64,000 nt of DNA from Sandaracinaceae bacterium (GTDB lineage: Bacteria; Myxococcota_A; Polyangia; Polyangiales; Sandaracinaceae): NCBI GenBank assembly GCA_019637095.1, contig JAHBWG010000026.1, positions 33,922 through 97,921 on the forward strand, read 5' to 3'. Below are positions 24,751 through 33,380 of the stretch, piece after piece (the first letter of the stretch is position 1; each line of letters begins with the position of its first letter). The translations under genes were made by a program, and so were the position numbers. The notes below the pieces were generated by a model, which was not told where the DNA came from, did not search any database, and was given only the letters and a program-made list of their open reading frames with translations.

Positions 24751-25511
24751 GTGGCGGTCGCGCGAACAGGGCGAGGCGGACAGACGCGCGTGCTGGTCGG
24801 GGCGGTGATCGGCGCGGCGCTCGGCGCGGTCGCCGTGACCGCGTGGTCGCACCGCGCCACCGGTGTGTCGGCCCCCGGGGGGGGGGGGCGGGATCGGAGT
24901 TCGCGTACGCCGACCCGACCGTGCTCGCGGGCTCTTCGAGCCCGCCGGGAGCGCGCGGCGCTGCGGCGCATGACGGCGGGCTGCGACCGGGCGACGGCGG
25001 CGCCGAGGACGTCGAGGGCGCGCGGCGCGCGGCAGCCCGCCGGGCGCTCGCGCGGATGGTCGCGCACGTGCGGGCGAATCGGTCACGCCCCTCGCTTCGG
25101 GCTCTCGAGCCCAGCGAGGTCGCGGTCAACTTCGCGCAGTACGTCGATGGCCTCGCGGTCGGCCTCGAAGCGTTGAGCCCGGAACAGCGCGCCGCCATCG
25201 CCGACGACATCGGGGATCGGATCTGCGATCCGACTGCCGAGCGCACCGACGTCCATCTCTTGACGCTGCTCGAGCTGCGCATGCCCGACGTCGCCAGCTC
25301 TCGTGCGCTGGACTGCGCTCTCGGCGGGGTCGCGGACGAGCACGATCCGCTGCTGCCTCTCGTCCTCGACGCGTGGCTGGGAGCGGGGATCGGGCCGAGC
25401 GCGGGGTTCGACGTGTGGCGGGACGCGGTGACGATCCCGGAGCTGCGGGCTCGCTTCGACGGTGAGCCAGCCCATGAAGAGCTACGCCGGCGAATGCCGG
25501 AGGGAGGGTGA
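24751..25511 (+). pseudogene. Membrane-anchored protein split by a frameshift at a 12-G tract
   Basis: Reading starts at GTG 24751, one base after the previous stop, with a single membrane anchor (TRVLVGAVIGAALGAVAVTA). At 24877-24888 there is a run of twelve G. After it the good coding frame is different and continues GSEFAYADPTVLAGSS ... SEVAVNFAQYVDGLAVGLEAL ... to TGA at 25509-25511. Adding one G, or removing two, would restore one protein of about 253 residues. This is a sequencing error, a true null mutation or a phase-variable switch; sequence alone cannot say. The soluble part is helical and Glu/Ala-rich, with no family that I recognise. The next gene starts one base later. Confidence 0.7.
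24877..24888 (+). repeat. Poly-G tract (12 G) inside a coding region
   Basis: Twelve G preceded by five C sit exactly where the reading frame of the split gene changes. Tracts of this length are prone to slippage in replication and in sequencing. Confidence 0.8.
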
Positions 25512-25512
25512 G

Positions 25513-26334
25513 ATGATGGGAACGAGGATCTCGGTTGCGCTCGGCACGACGGTTGCGCTCCTTGGCGCTGCGGAGGTCGAGGCCCAGCAGCCGGTCAACG
25601 GGACGAGCGGCGCCGACGTCGTCTTCATCGGCTACCTCGACGCCACGGAGGCAGGCCGCGCTGGAGGTCCCGGCACCGGGCGAGGAGTGTACGCGTGCGT
25701 GTTCAACCCGTCGACGGATGTCTCGAGCTGGCAACAGCTCGAATCGAACACCGCGACGCTGTCGCAGAGCTACAAGTTCAACGCGCTCGGCGGGAACGAC
25801 GAGGTCGAGATCATCAACGCCAACGTCGCGATCGGCGACCTCGATGGCGACACGAGCGGTGGTCAGCCACCCGATTGCGGGGGCCGAACGTGGGCTCCGC
25901 TCAACTACTCCAGCTACTACTTCGATCTCGACGGGGACGCGGGCCAGGACGGACTGTGGACCGCTTACGGCTACTCCTTCGCGCACGGGGATGACTCGGG
26001 CGCGACCGGCTACGACGACTACGTCATGTCGGGCTCCTGGAACGCGAGCTCGCGCCATCGCGGCTTCGCCGGCGACGATGCGCTGATCGCGGCGGGAACG
26101 GTCTACAACCGCGACCGCATGTACGGCGACGATGACGACGACTGCGTCCTCGAAGTGGGCACGGCCGCGGCCTACGCGGAGGGAGGAGACCACGACGGCG
26201 GCGACGTGCTCCGGTACGACGCGACCCTGCCGGTGACCTACGGCGGCTTCGAGACCGTGACCTCGGGCGTCACCACTTGCCCCGGCGGGTACTTCATCCT
26301 GAGCCCAGAGCCGTCGGCGTTCTGGGGATCGTGA
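25513..26334 (+). CDS. Secreted protein with degenerate RTX-like Asp/Gly motifs
   Basis: 273 residues starting MMGTRISVALGTTVALLGAAEVEAQ, a cleavable signal peptide; GGGAGGG lies just upstream. The mature protein contains several Asp/Gly-rich strings reminiscent of hemolysin-type calcium-binding repeats (NGTSGADVVFIG, NALGGNDEVEII, GFAGDDALIAAG, MYGDDDDDCV). They are irregular and spread out, so a classical RTX beta-roll is not certain. A run of aromatic residues (NYSSYYFDLDGD) and two Cys pairs are also seen. It starts one base after the stop of the split gene and ends 23 bases before the response regulator start, consistent with one operon. The role is not known. Confidence 0.75.
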   Translation: MMGTRISVALGTTVALLGAAEVEAQQPVNGTSGADVVFIGYLDATEAGRAGGPGTGRGVYACVFNPSTDVSSWQQLESNTATLSQSYKFNALGGNDEVEIINANVAIGDLDGDTSGGQPPDCGGRTWAPLNYSSYYFDLDGDAGQDGLWTAYGYSFAHGDDSGATGYDDYVMSGSWNASSRHRGFAGDDALIAAGTVYNRDRMYGDDDDDCVLEVGTAAAYAEGGDHDGGDVLRYDATLPVTYGGFETVTSGVTTCPGGYFILSPEPSAFWGS

Positions 26335-26357
26335 CGAGGTGGCTATCAAGCGGGGTG

Positions 26358-26996
26358 ATGGCTGATCGCGGACGGCCCCGGCGGGTGTTACTGATCGTCG
26401 AGGACGACCGACGCGTGGCGCGCGCGCTCGCGCGCATGATCGCGACGCGACTGCCTGACGTGTGGACGGCGCACTCAGCAGCAGCCGCCCGAGCCCGCCT
26501 GCGGTCGTCGTCGGGCGCCTCCGTGGCTGGGGTCCTCGCCGACTTCGAGCTCGGAGACGCCACCGGCCTCGACGTGATCCGCGAAGCCCGGGCACTGACT
26601 CCCGAGCTGCCGGCCCTGATCCTCACTGGCCACGGATCAGACGAGCTCGCGAACGCCTGCGCGGCTGAGCGGATCACGTACGTGACGAAGCCGTGCACCG
26701 TGGCCGCGCTCGAGCCCTTTCTCGAGCGCGTGGCGCTTCACGAGTCGTTCGCTTCGATAGCCGCGTCCGAAGTCGCGGCGACTGCCCGAGAGGGCCGGGT
26801 CCTAGCCCTCGTGCGCGACGGGCTCACACAGCAAGAGGTGGCCGAGGCGCTCGGCGTCGAGCTCAGCACCGTCCGCAAGCACGCGTCGAACCTGCTGATC
26901 AAGGCCCGGCGTCGCGGCGTGAACGTGGCCTCGCTCGCGGAGCTCGCCCGCGCGCTGGGGCGCGCGAGCTCACGGCCACCGCCCCGGCCCGAGTGA
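26358..26996 (+). CDS. Response regulator with LuxR-type DNA-binding domain
   Basis: 212 residues. The receiver domain at the N-terminus has the acidic pair (IVEDD), the phosphoacceptor Asp in LADFELG, the switch Thr in LILTGHG and the conserved Lys in YVTKP. The C-terminal half has a LuxR/FixJ-type helix-turn-helix (RVLALVRDGLTQQEVAEALGVELSTVRKHASNLLIKAR). It should bind DNA when phosphorylated. No histidine kinase is near, so it is an orphan here. ATG 26358 is chosen. GTG 26331 overlaps the previous stop (GTGA) and would add nine residues. It follows the lipoprotein/secreted-protein genes and may control them. Confidence 0.87.
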   Translation: MADRGRPRRVLLIVEDDRRVARALARMIATRLPDVWTAHSAAAARARLRSSSGASVAGVLADFELGDATGLDVIREARALTPELPALILTGHGSDELANACAAERITYVTKPCTVAALEPFLERVALHESFASIAASEVAATAREGRVLALVRDGLTQQEVAEALGVELSTVRKHASNLLIKARRRGVNVASLAELARALGRASSRPPPRPE

Positions 26997-27142
26997 GCGC
27001 GCCGACGGCGCAGGTCCGCGACATGGCGGGTAGGCCGGCGCCCTCGCGGACCAGGAGCGACGATCCAGCGCGCGAGAAAACAGCGACATCGTCGGCACGT
27101 CGGGCGACGACACGCCTCGACGCTCGGCTCTCCGCTCGGACG

Positions 27143-27790
27143 CTACGCGCGAGGGTAGCCGACCGTCTGCGAGAGCAAGACCTCTTGATCGTGACCCAGG
27201 CCGAGGGCCTGCGCGATCGCGTCGCGATCGATCCACCCGCGGATCACCGTCGCGAGCCCGGCCGACGCGCAGTAGAGGTAGACGTTCTGGGCGATCGCCC
27301 CCGCAGCGGCGGCCGAGTAGACCGTGCGCTGCGCCACCGGGACGAGCTTCATCCGCGAGTGATCGGCGACGTACACGAGGTCGAGCGGCGCGTCGGCGAC
27401 GAAGTCCTGGTACCCCGTCACCCGACGCGCATCGGCGGCGCTCACCAGCTCGAGCCGGTGACCCCGGGGCTCGAAGCGGTAGGTCCCCTCGGGCAGCGCC
27501 ACGTAGACGTCGATCTCCTGCGCGTCGAGCGCGCTCGGGGCGGTCCGTCCCCCGGCCTCGGGCCGGTTGACGCCGAACGCCGACCACAGCAGGTCGGAGA
27601 GCACCTGCGCGGGGAGGACGTCCGGAAGGAACGCACGCTCCGAGCGCCGCCGTCGCAGCGCGTCCATGAGCGGCAGCCCGCCCTCCGTGCTCGGAGGCGG
27701 CAGCTCGATCGCTTCCGGCGCGCCGCCGCGCGAGGGCGCGGGCCGGAGCTTCCCCATCAGCCCGAGGGCCAGCTTCGTGAGCGTCGACAT
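27143..27790 (-). CDS. SagB-type nitroreductase-family protein
   Basis: 215 residues with the nitroreductase/SagB fold: the N-terminal ALRRRRSERAF flavin-binding stretch, LLWSAFGVNRPEAGGRTAPSALDAQEIDVYVALPEGTYRF in the middle, and the C-terminal AAGAIAQNVYLYCASAGLATVIRGWID with a final GYPRA. These enzymes bind FMN and oxidise or reduce small substrates with NAD(P)H; SagB types dehydrogenate azolines in peptide natural products. No precursor peptide or cyclodehydratase gene is near, so a peptide role is not supported. It stands alone, convergent with the response regulator. Confidence 0.85.
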   Translation of the reverse strand: MSTLTKLALGLMGKLRPAPSRGGAPEAIELPPPSTEGGLPLMDALRRRRSERAFLPDVLPAQVLSDLLWSAFGVNRPEAGGRTAPSALDAQEIDVYVALPEGTYRFEPRGHRLELVSAADARRVTGYQDFVADAPLDLVYVADHSRMKLVPVAQRTVYSAAAAGAIAQNVYLYCASAGLATVIRGWIDRDAIAQALGLGHDQEVLLSQTVGYPRA

Positions 27791-27941
27791 CGCCCCGGGG
27801 GAGCTAAGCCCACGCCGGCCGCGAGCAAGGCGAGCGCAGCGGCGAGGCGAGAGCGACGCGCGCACCTGTCGCGGACGCGTAACACGTTGACGCGCGCGAG
27901 AAAGCGCGCGCCCCGAGACCGCAGGTAGAACCAGCGACGAA

Positions 27942-30314
27942 GTGACGCTCCTCCACCGCGCCGCGCTCTCGCTCTTCGCCGCCGGCTCTGCGCTCGCGTG
28001 CGCGCCACCGTCGCACGCAGGGCCCGACGCCGCGGCGCGCGACGCGAGCGCGCGCGACGCGCAGCCCTTTGACGCAGGCGCGGACGCGAGCGGGGCCGAC
28101 GACGCCGGGCCGCCGCGCGACCCGTGGGCGCACGGCCCGCCGCTCGGGGCGCGACGCCACGCCGACGGCGCGCTCGAGGTGCGCGTGCGCTCGGTGAACG
28201 CCACGCGGATCGAGCTCGCGCTGTTCGCCGCGCCGCTCGGCGAGGTCGAGCGCCTGCGCGTCCCGCTCACCCGCGCGGAGGAGAGCGACCGCTTCACCGG
28301 CGTCGTCGGCGCGGACGCGCTGCGCGCCGCCGGCCTGGGCGAGCCGCTCTACTACGGGCTGCGCGTGTGGGGCCCCAACTGGCCGTACGACGCGGCGTGG
28401 ACGCCGGGCAGCGAGGCCGGCTTCGTGGTGGACATCGACGCCGACGGCAACCGCATGAACCCCAACAAGGTCGTGCTCGATCCCTATGCGCTCGAGCTCA
28501 GCCACGATCCGCGCAACCCGATGCACACGGACGCCTCGGTGTTCCGCAGCGACGACGCGACGCGCGCGATCGACTCGGGACCGTTCGCGCCCAAGGGCAT
28601 CGTGCTCGACGTGCCGCCCCCCGCGGCGCCGGGCCCCGGCCGCGCGCTGCGCGATCAGGTCGTCTACGAGGTGCACCTGCGCGGCCTGACGCGCCGCGAC
28701 GAGGCCCTCCCCGAGGCGGAGCGCGGCACCTACGCCGGCGCGCGCGCGCGCGCCCGGGCGCTCGCCGCGCTCGGCGTCACCGCGATCGAGCTGCTCCCGC
28801 TCCACGAGACGGGCAACGATCAGAACGAGCTCACCGGCGACGCGGCCGGCGACAACTACTGGGGCTACTCGACGATCTCGTACTTCGCGCCCGACCGCCG
28901 CTACGCGGCCGACCGCAGCCCGGGCGGGCCGACGCGCGAGCTGCGCGAGACGATCCGCGCGTTCCACGACGAGGGCCTCGAGGTGTGGGTCGACGTCGTC
29001 TACAACCACACGGCGGAGGGCCGCGCCGCGTACCTGTCGTTCCGCGGGGTCGACGACGCGACCTACTACGTCCACGCGAGCGACGCGCGGAGCTACCTCG
29101 ACCACAACGGCGTCGGCCCCGACGTCGCGACCGCGCAGCCGATGGTGGCCGACCTCGTGATCGACTCGCTGCGCTACTGGCACGAGATCCTCGGCGTCGA
29201 CGGGTTCCGCTTCGACCTCGCGTCGGTGCTCGGCAACGAGTGCACGCGCGCGTGCTTCCGCTGGTCGGCCGGCGGATTGATCTCGCGGATCGCCGAGACG
29301 TTCGCGCGCCCGGACGACGGCGGCCCGGGCGCGATCCTGGTGGCGGAGGCGTGGGGCATCGGGCCCGGCACCTACCGCGTCGGCCAGTTCCCGCGCGGCT
29401 GGGCGGAGTGGAACGATCGATACCGCGACACGGTGCGGCGCGACCTCAACCGCCTCGGCGTCGAGCCCGTGCCGCTCGCCGAGCTCGCGCGGCGCGTCAC
29501 CGGCTCGCCCGACCTGTTCGGCGAGCGCGGGCCCGCGGCGTCGATCGACTTCGTGACCGCGCACGACGGCTTCACGCTGCGCGATCTGTTCGCCTACGAC
29601 CGCAAGGTGAACGACCAGCCGTGGCCGTGGGGCCCCTCGAGCGGCGGGCGCGACGAGGAGCTGTCGTGGTCGCATGGCGGCGACGCGATCCGGCAGCGGC
29701 GCGCGGCGCGCACGGCGATGGCGCTGCTCCTGCTCTCGCACGGCGTGCCGATGCTCACCGGCGGCGACGAGTTCCTCCGGACGCAGCGTGGCAACAACAA
29801 CCCCTACAACCTCGACTCGCCGGCGATCTGGCTCGACCCCGGCGGTCCCGCCGCGGAGGCGGGGTTCCATGCGATGACGCGCCGCCTGCTCGCGTTCCGT
29901 CGCGCGCACGACGCCTTGCGCCCGGCCGAGCACGCGGGCCCGAGCGGCGACGCGGACGGAGACGGGCTCGCCGCGATCACCTACTACCGCGACGACGGCG
30001 CGCGCGCGGACGGGGCCTACCTCGACGCGCACGACCGCCACTTCCTGTCGTGGGTGCTCGACGCGGACGAGCGCGGCGATCACGACCGCGCGATCTGGGT
30101 CGCCTACAACGGCTGGTCCGGCGCCGTGCTCGCGCACCCGCCGCCGGCGCCGCCGGGGACGTCGTGGCGGCTCGTCGCGGACACCGGCGAGGCGGGCGCC
30201 GCGTTCGATCACGCCCGCGACGACGACGACGCGCAGGCGGTCGCGGCGTGGCCCTACTCCGTCGAGGGCCGCGCGCTCGCGCTCTTCGTCGCGCGACCGG
30301 AGGGCTCGCCGTGA
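27942..30314 (+). CDS. Secreted GH13 isoamylase/glycogen-debranching-type lipoprotein
   Basis: 790 residues. Lipobox ALAC, an Ala/Asp spacer, and then a CBM48-like beta domain (GPPLGARRHADGALEVRVRSVNATRIEL) leading into an alpha-amylase barrel. The four GH13 regions are visible: VDVVYNHT (I), GFRFDLAS with the nucleophile Asp (II), LVAEAWG with the acid Glu (III), and FVTAHDGFTL (IV). NYWGYSTISYFAPD is typical of isoamylase/GlgX enzymes, which cut alpha-1,6 branch points of glycogen or starch. Being a lipoprotein it would work outside the cytoplasm. GTG 27942 is the start. The next gene overlaps by four bases; the pair would degrade branched alpha-glucan at the cell surface. Confidence 0.9.
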   Translation: MTLLHRAALSLFAAGSALACAPPSHAGPDAAARDASARDAQPFDAGADASGADDAGPPRDPWAHGPPLGARRHADGALEVRVRSVNATRIELALFAAPLGEVERLRVPLTRAEESDRFTGVVGADALRAAGLGEPLYYGLRVWGPNWPYDAAWTPGSEAGFVVDIDADGNRMNPNKVVLDPYALELSHDPRNPMHTDASVFRSDDATRAIDSGPFAPKGIVLDVPPPAAPGPGRALRDQVVYEVHLRGLTRRDEALPEAERGTYAGARARARALAALGVTAIELLPLHETGNDQNELTGDAAGDNYWGYSTISYFAPDRRYAADRSPGGPTRELRETIRAFHDEGLEVWVDVVYNHTAEGRAAYLSFRGVDDATYYVHASDARSYLDHNGVGPDVATAQPMVADLVIDSLRYWHEILGVDGFRFDLASVLGNECTRACFRWSAGGLISRIAETFARPDDGGPGAILVAEAWGIGPGTYRVGQFPRGWAEWNDRYRDTVRRDLNRLGVEPVPLAELARRVTGSPDLFGERGPAASIDFVTAHDGFTLRDLFAYDRKVNDQPWPWGPSSGGRDEELSWSHGGDAIRQRRAARTAMALLLLSHGVPMLTGGDEFLRTQRGNNNPYNLDSPAIWLDPGGPAAEAGFHAMTRRLLAFRRAHDALRPAEHAGPSGDADGDGLAAITYYRDDGARADGAYLDAHDRHFLSWVLDADERGDHDRAIWVAYNGWSGAVLAHPPPAPPGTSWRLVADTGEAGAAFDHARDDDDAQAVAAWPYSVEGRALALFVARPEGSP

Positions 30315-32074
30315 CGCGGCGTCCGCTCGCCGCGCGGGCCGGCTGGCGCGGGGCGCGCGCGCTCGGACGCGGCGCCACCGGGCGCGCCGCGACGCGTCAC
30401 GCGCTCGCGCTCACCACGCTCGCGCTCACCGCGTGCGGCACCGCGTGGAGCGAGCCCGCCGACGCCGGGCGCGCGCGCTCGGACGCGCGCGTGGCGCCGA
30501 TCGACGCGGCGCACGAGGAGCGCGACGCCGCTCTCGCGGACGCCGCCCTCGCGGACGCCGCCCTCGCGGACGCCGCGCCCGACGCGGGCCCGCCGCCGGC
30601 CTTCGATCCCGCCGCGTGGGAAGGCGCGGTGATCTACTTCGTGCTCACCGATCGGTTCGCGAACGGCGACCCCACCAACGACGGCGACGCGACCTGCACC
30701 GACCCGACCCACCCGACGCGCTTCCACGGAGGGGACTTCCAGGGGATCGTCGATCACCTCGACTACGTCGAGGACCTCGGCGCGGACGTGCTCTGGATCA
30801 CGCCGGTGCCCGCGCAGGTCGGGTGCGGCTACCACGGCTACTGGGCGGACCTCGACGACCCGGACGACGAGGCGATCGAGCCGCGCCTCGGCGGCGCCGA
30901 CGGCCTCACCCGGCTGATCGACGCGGTGCACGCGCGCGGCATGCGGCTGATGGTCGATCACGTCGTGAACCACCCGGGTCGCATGGCGCGCATCACGCGC
31001 ACGCGCCCCGAGTGGTTCCACCCGCCGCGCCCCGCGTGCGAGGCGCTGGGTGATCCCGACCTCTTCTGCTCGCTCAGCGGGCTGCCGGACTTCGCGCACG
31101 AGCGCGCGGACGTGCGCGCCTACCTCGACGCCCACAGCGCGCGCTTCACGGCGCGCTTCGCGTTCGACGCGATGCGCATCGACACCGTCAAGCACGTGCC
31201 TCCGTCGTACTTCCGCGACCACTTCGTGCCGGCGGTGACCGCGGTGCGGCCCTCGATCTACTTCCTCGGAGAGATCTTCGACGAGGGCTACGGCCTGCAC
31301 GATCGCTACCTCGACGCGGGCCTGCACGGGCACTTCGACTTCGCGCTCCGGCGCGCGATCATCGGCGCGCTCGCGCAGGGCGGCTCGATCGACCCGGTCG
31401 CGCGGCGCGTCGCGGAGGCGGTCGAGCGCTTCGGTCCGGCGCGCGCGCGCCTGCGCTCGACGTTCCTCGACAACCACGACGTCCCGCGCTTCCTCGAGGA
31501 GATGGGCGCGCGCCCCGAGGGCGAGCGGCGCGAGCGCCTGCACCTCGCGCTCGCGGTCCTCACGACGACGCCCGGGATCCCGCAGCTCTACTACGGGACC
31601 GAGCTCGGGATGCGCGGCACCTACCCCGAGAACCGGCGCGACATGCCCGCGTGGGCGTGGCGCGCGGAGACGCGCACCGGCGCGCACGACGGGTTCCTCG
31701 CGGAGCCGGAGCGCACGCACGCGTGGACGCGGCGCCTCGTCGCGCTGCGCCGCGCGCTGCCCGCGCTCGGGCACGGCGACTACGTCGAGCTCTGGCGCCC
31801 CGGCGGCAGCGGCGTCGAGCTCTGGGCGTTCCTGCGCGCCGCCGGCGCGAGCCGCGCGCTCGTGACGTTCAACGCCGGCGCGACGGCGCTGTCCGGCCGC
31901 CGCATGCGCTTGCGCGACAACCCGAACGTCCGCGCCGAAGACGCCGCCGCGTTCCCCGACGACGTCGTGCTCGTCGATCGGCTCGGCGCCGCGAGCGGCG
32001 GGAGCGCGCGGGTCGAGGGCGGCCAGCTCGTCGTCGACCTGCCGCCGCGTTCCGTCGCCGTGTGGACACCCTGA
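30311..32074 (+). CDS. Secreted GH13 alpha-amylase-type lipoprotein
   Basis: 587 residues. A basic n-region, hydrophobic stretch and lipobox LTAC are followed by an Ala/Asp spacer that includes (ALADA)3, coded by a 15-base tandem repeat near 30530-30575. The catalytic domain begins AVIYFVLTDRFANGDPTNDG, as in alpha-amylases and cyclomaltodextrinase-like enzymes, with GH13 regions LMVDHVVNH, FDAMRIDTVKH (nucleophile Asp), YFLGEIFDEG (Glu) and FLDNHDVPRF. A beta-sandwich domain C ends the protein. The GTG start overlaps the debranching gene's stop (GTGA), so the two are translated together. It probably cuts alpha-1,4 links in the debranched chains. Confidence 0.9.
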   Translation: MTRRPLAARAGWRGARALGRGATGRAATRHALALTTLALTACGTAWSEPADAGRARSDARVAPIDAAHEERDAALADAALADAALADAAPDAGPPPAFDPAAWEGAVIYFVLTDRFANGDPTNDGDATCTDPTHPTRFHGGDFQGIVDHLDYVEDLGADVLWITPVPAQVGCGYHGYWADLDDPDDEAIEPRLGGADGLTRLIDAVHARGMRLMVDHVVNHPGRMARITRTRPEWFHPPRPACEALGDPDLFCSLSGLPDFAHERADVRAYLDAHSARFTARFAFDAMRIDTVKHVPPSYFRDHFVPAVTAVRPSIYFLGEIFDEGYGLHDRYLDAGLHGHFDFALRRAIIGALAQGGSIDPVARRVAEAVERFGPARARLRSTFLDNHDVPRFLEEMGARPEGERRERLHLALAVLTTTPGIPQLYYGTELGMRGTYPENRRDMPAWAWRAETRTGAHDGFLAEPERTHAWTRRLVALRRALPALGHGDYVELWRPGGSGVELWAFLRAAGASRALVTFNAGATALSGRRMRLRDNPNVRAEDAAAFPDDVVLVDRLGAASGGSARVEGGQLVVDLPPRSVAVWTP

Positions 32075-32083
32075 GCCGCTTAT

Positions 32084-32098
32084 CGCAACAGAGTTGCG
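32084..32098. promoter_or_regulatory. GCAAC-AGA-GTTGC palindrome at the promoter of the DUF1826 operon (possible Zur box)
   Basis: CGCAACAGAGTTGCG has perfect 6-bp arms around AGA; with flanks, TATCGCAAC against GTTGCGTTA matches at 8 of 9 positions. It abuts a plausible -10 (TAGCAT, 32100-32105) and lies 32 bases before ATG 32130. DUF1826 and Cys-poor DksA genes are known members of Zur regulons, so a zinc-responsive operator is the favoured reading. Confidence 0.55.
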
Positions 32099-32129
32099 TT
32101 AGCATCCCGGATGAGGTTACACCTCGCGC

Positions 32130-32774
32130 ATGGACGCGATCTCGTTCTCCCTCGTCCCCGAGCCGCTCGAGCGCGCGCTCGCCCCGATCCTCGAGCCCGA
32201 CCGCGCCGTCCTCTGTCTCCCCCGGCCGCTCCCGCCCGGGAGCCGAAGGGCCCTCGCGCAGGTCGCCGCCCGTCCGCCCTTCGAGGTTCGCGCGCGCCTC
32301 GACGCGAGCGACGCCGACCCGAGCCCGCTGCTCGTGCACGTCGCGCACGCGGCGGCGCGGGCGTACCTCGCGCGCGACATCGCGGCGCTGGCCGCGGCGT
32401 TCGGCGCGCTGCTCGATCGGCGCCACGTGCACGCGCAGCTCGCGGTGGTCACCCACGACGCCTGCCGCAAGCTCCACGCGGACTTCGTCACCCTGCGCCT
32501 GCTCCGCACGTACGCGGGCCCCGGCACCGAGTGGGTCGACGCGCCGCGCCGCGAGCACCTCGCGCGCGCCGACGTCGACGTGGAGACCGCCAACCGCCTG
32601 GTCCTCGGCGACGCGCCGCTCCAGCGGGCCGCCGCGGGCGACGTCGTGCTCCTCAAGGGCGAAGGCTGGCCCGGCCAGCGCGGCGCCGGCGCGGTGCATC
32701 GCTCGCCCCCGATCGTCGCCGCCGGGCTGCGCCGCCTGGTCCTCAAGCTCGACGAGCACCCGTGCGGGTGCTGA
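32130..32774 (+). CDS. DUF1826 family protein
   Basis: 214 residues. Family features are the CRKLHADFVTLRLLRTYAGP segment followed by GTEWV, GDVVLLKGEGWPGQRGAGAVHRSPP and RRLVLKLDEHPCGC. The reaction is unknown; the His/Asp pattern suggests metal binding, and family members are often in zinc-starvation (Zur) operons. That fits here: the next gene, overlapping by 13 bases, is a DksA-like protein lacking most zinc cysteines, and a palindrome lies at the promoter. The last residues, HPCGC, are a possible metal site. Confidence 0.85.
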   Translation: MDAISFSLVPEPLERALAPILEPDRAVLCLPRPLPPGSRRALAQVAARPPFEVRARLDASDADPSPLLVHVAHAAARAYLARDIAALAAAFGALLDRRHVHAQLAVVTHDACRKLHADFVTLRLLRTYAGPGTEWVDAPRREHLARADVDVETANRLVLGDAPLQRAAAGDVVLLKGEGWPGQRGAGAVHRSPPIVAAGLRRLVLKLDEHPCGC

Positions 32775-33187
32775 GCGAGCGGGCCGCGCGCGCGCCGGCG
32801 GCGCACCCGGACGCCGAGCTCGACGAGCTCGAGGTCGCGTCGCTCCACGCGAAGCTCCTCGAGGAGCGCGCGCGGCTGCGCGCCATCGCCGACGCGCAGC
32901 GCGCGTCCATCCTCGGCGCGGAGCTCGGCGCGCCCGACGAGACCGACGCGGCCGACGCGGAGCTCGCGCTCGCGACCGGGCTCGACGCCCGCGCGCACGT
33001 GATGGCGGACCTCGGCGCGATCGAGCACGCGCTCGCGAAGCTCGCGCGCGGGCAGTACGGGCTCTGCGAAGAGACGGACGAGCCGATCGGGTACGCGCGC
33101 CTGCGCGCGCAGCCCTGGGCGCGCTACGCGATCACCGTGCAGGAGTCCGTCGAGCGCAGCGAGCGCGCCCGCCGCCCGCGCCGCTGA
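32762..33187 (+). CDS. DksA/TraR-family protein lacking the zinc-finger cysteines
   Basis: 141 residues. A coiled-coil N-terminal region carries an acidic loop (APDETDAADAE), as in DksA-type factors that reach into the RNA polymerase secondary channel. The globular end reads RGQYGLCEETDEPIGYARLRAQPWARYAITVQE. The normal zinc ligands CxxC...CxxC are reduced to a single Cys, as in DksA2-type proteins that replace DksA when zinc is scarce. It would modulate transcription, possibly with ppGpp. GTG 32762 is used; GTG 32768 is an alternative. It overlaps the DUF1826 gene and should be co-expressed from the palindrome-bearing promoter. Confidence 0.82.
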   Translation: MRVLSERAARAPAAHPDAELDELEVASLHAKLLEERARLRAIADAQRASILGAELGAPDETDAADAELALATGLDARAHVMADLGAIEHALAKLARGQYGLCEETDEPIGYARLRAQPWARYAITVQESVERSERARRPRR

Positions 33188-33380
33188 CCCGCGCGCGAGG
33201 CGCGAGCACGCGCCCGCTGCGGCGGCGACGTCCGATGTCGTCGAGCCGCGCGCGAGGCGCGAGCCGCTCGACGCGCGCGGGCCCGGCGCCGCGGCGGCGC
33301 TCGCGGGATGGCGCAGCCGTGCCTGCGTCGAAGCGCCCGGGCGTCGCGCCGCAGACCGCGCCCTTGGCAAGCGGCGCCGC
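33188..33380. other. Short intergenic region with an 18-bp direct repeat
   Basis: CGCGCGCGAGGCGCGAGC occurs at 33190-33207 and 33247-33264. The composition is near-simple GC, so the repeat may be chance. I see no convincing gene here. Confidence 0.5.

Noticed and set aside
27143..27790. SagB-type gene as part of a peptide natural product cluster
   Set aside because: No precursor peptide, cyclodehydratase or transporter gene lies near it.
27893..27912. Hairpin GCGCGC-GAGAAA-GCGCGC before the debranching gene as a riboswitch
   Set aside because: A six-base GC stem is common by chance at this composition, and no riboswitch core sequence is present.
33190..33264. 18-bp direct repeat as an attachment site
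   Set aside because: It is nearly all G and C with simple alternation, in a gap without mobile genes, so chance is likely.
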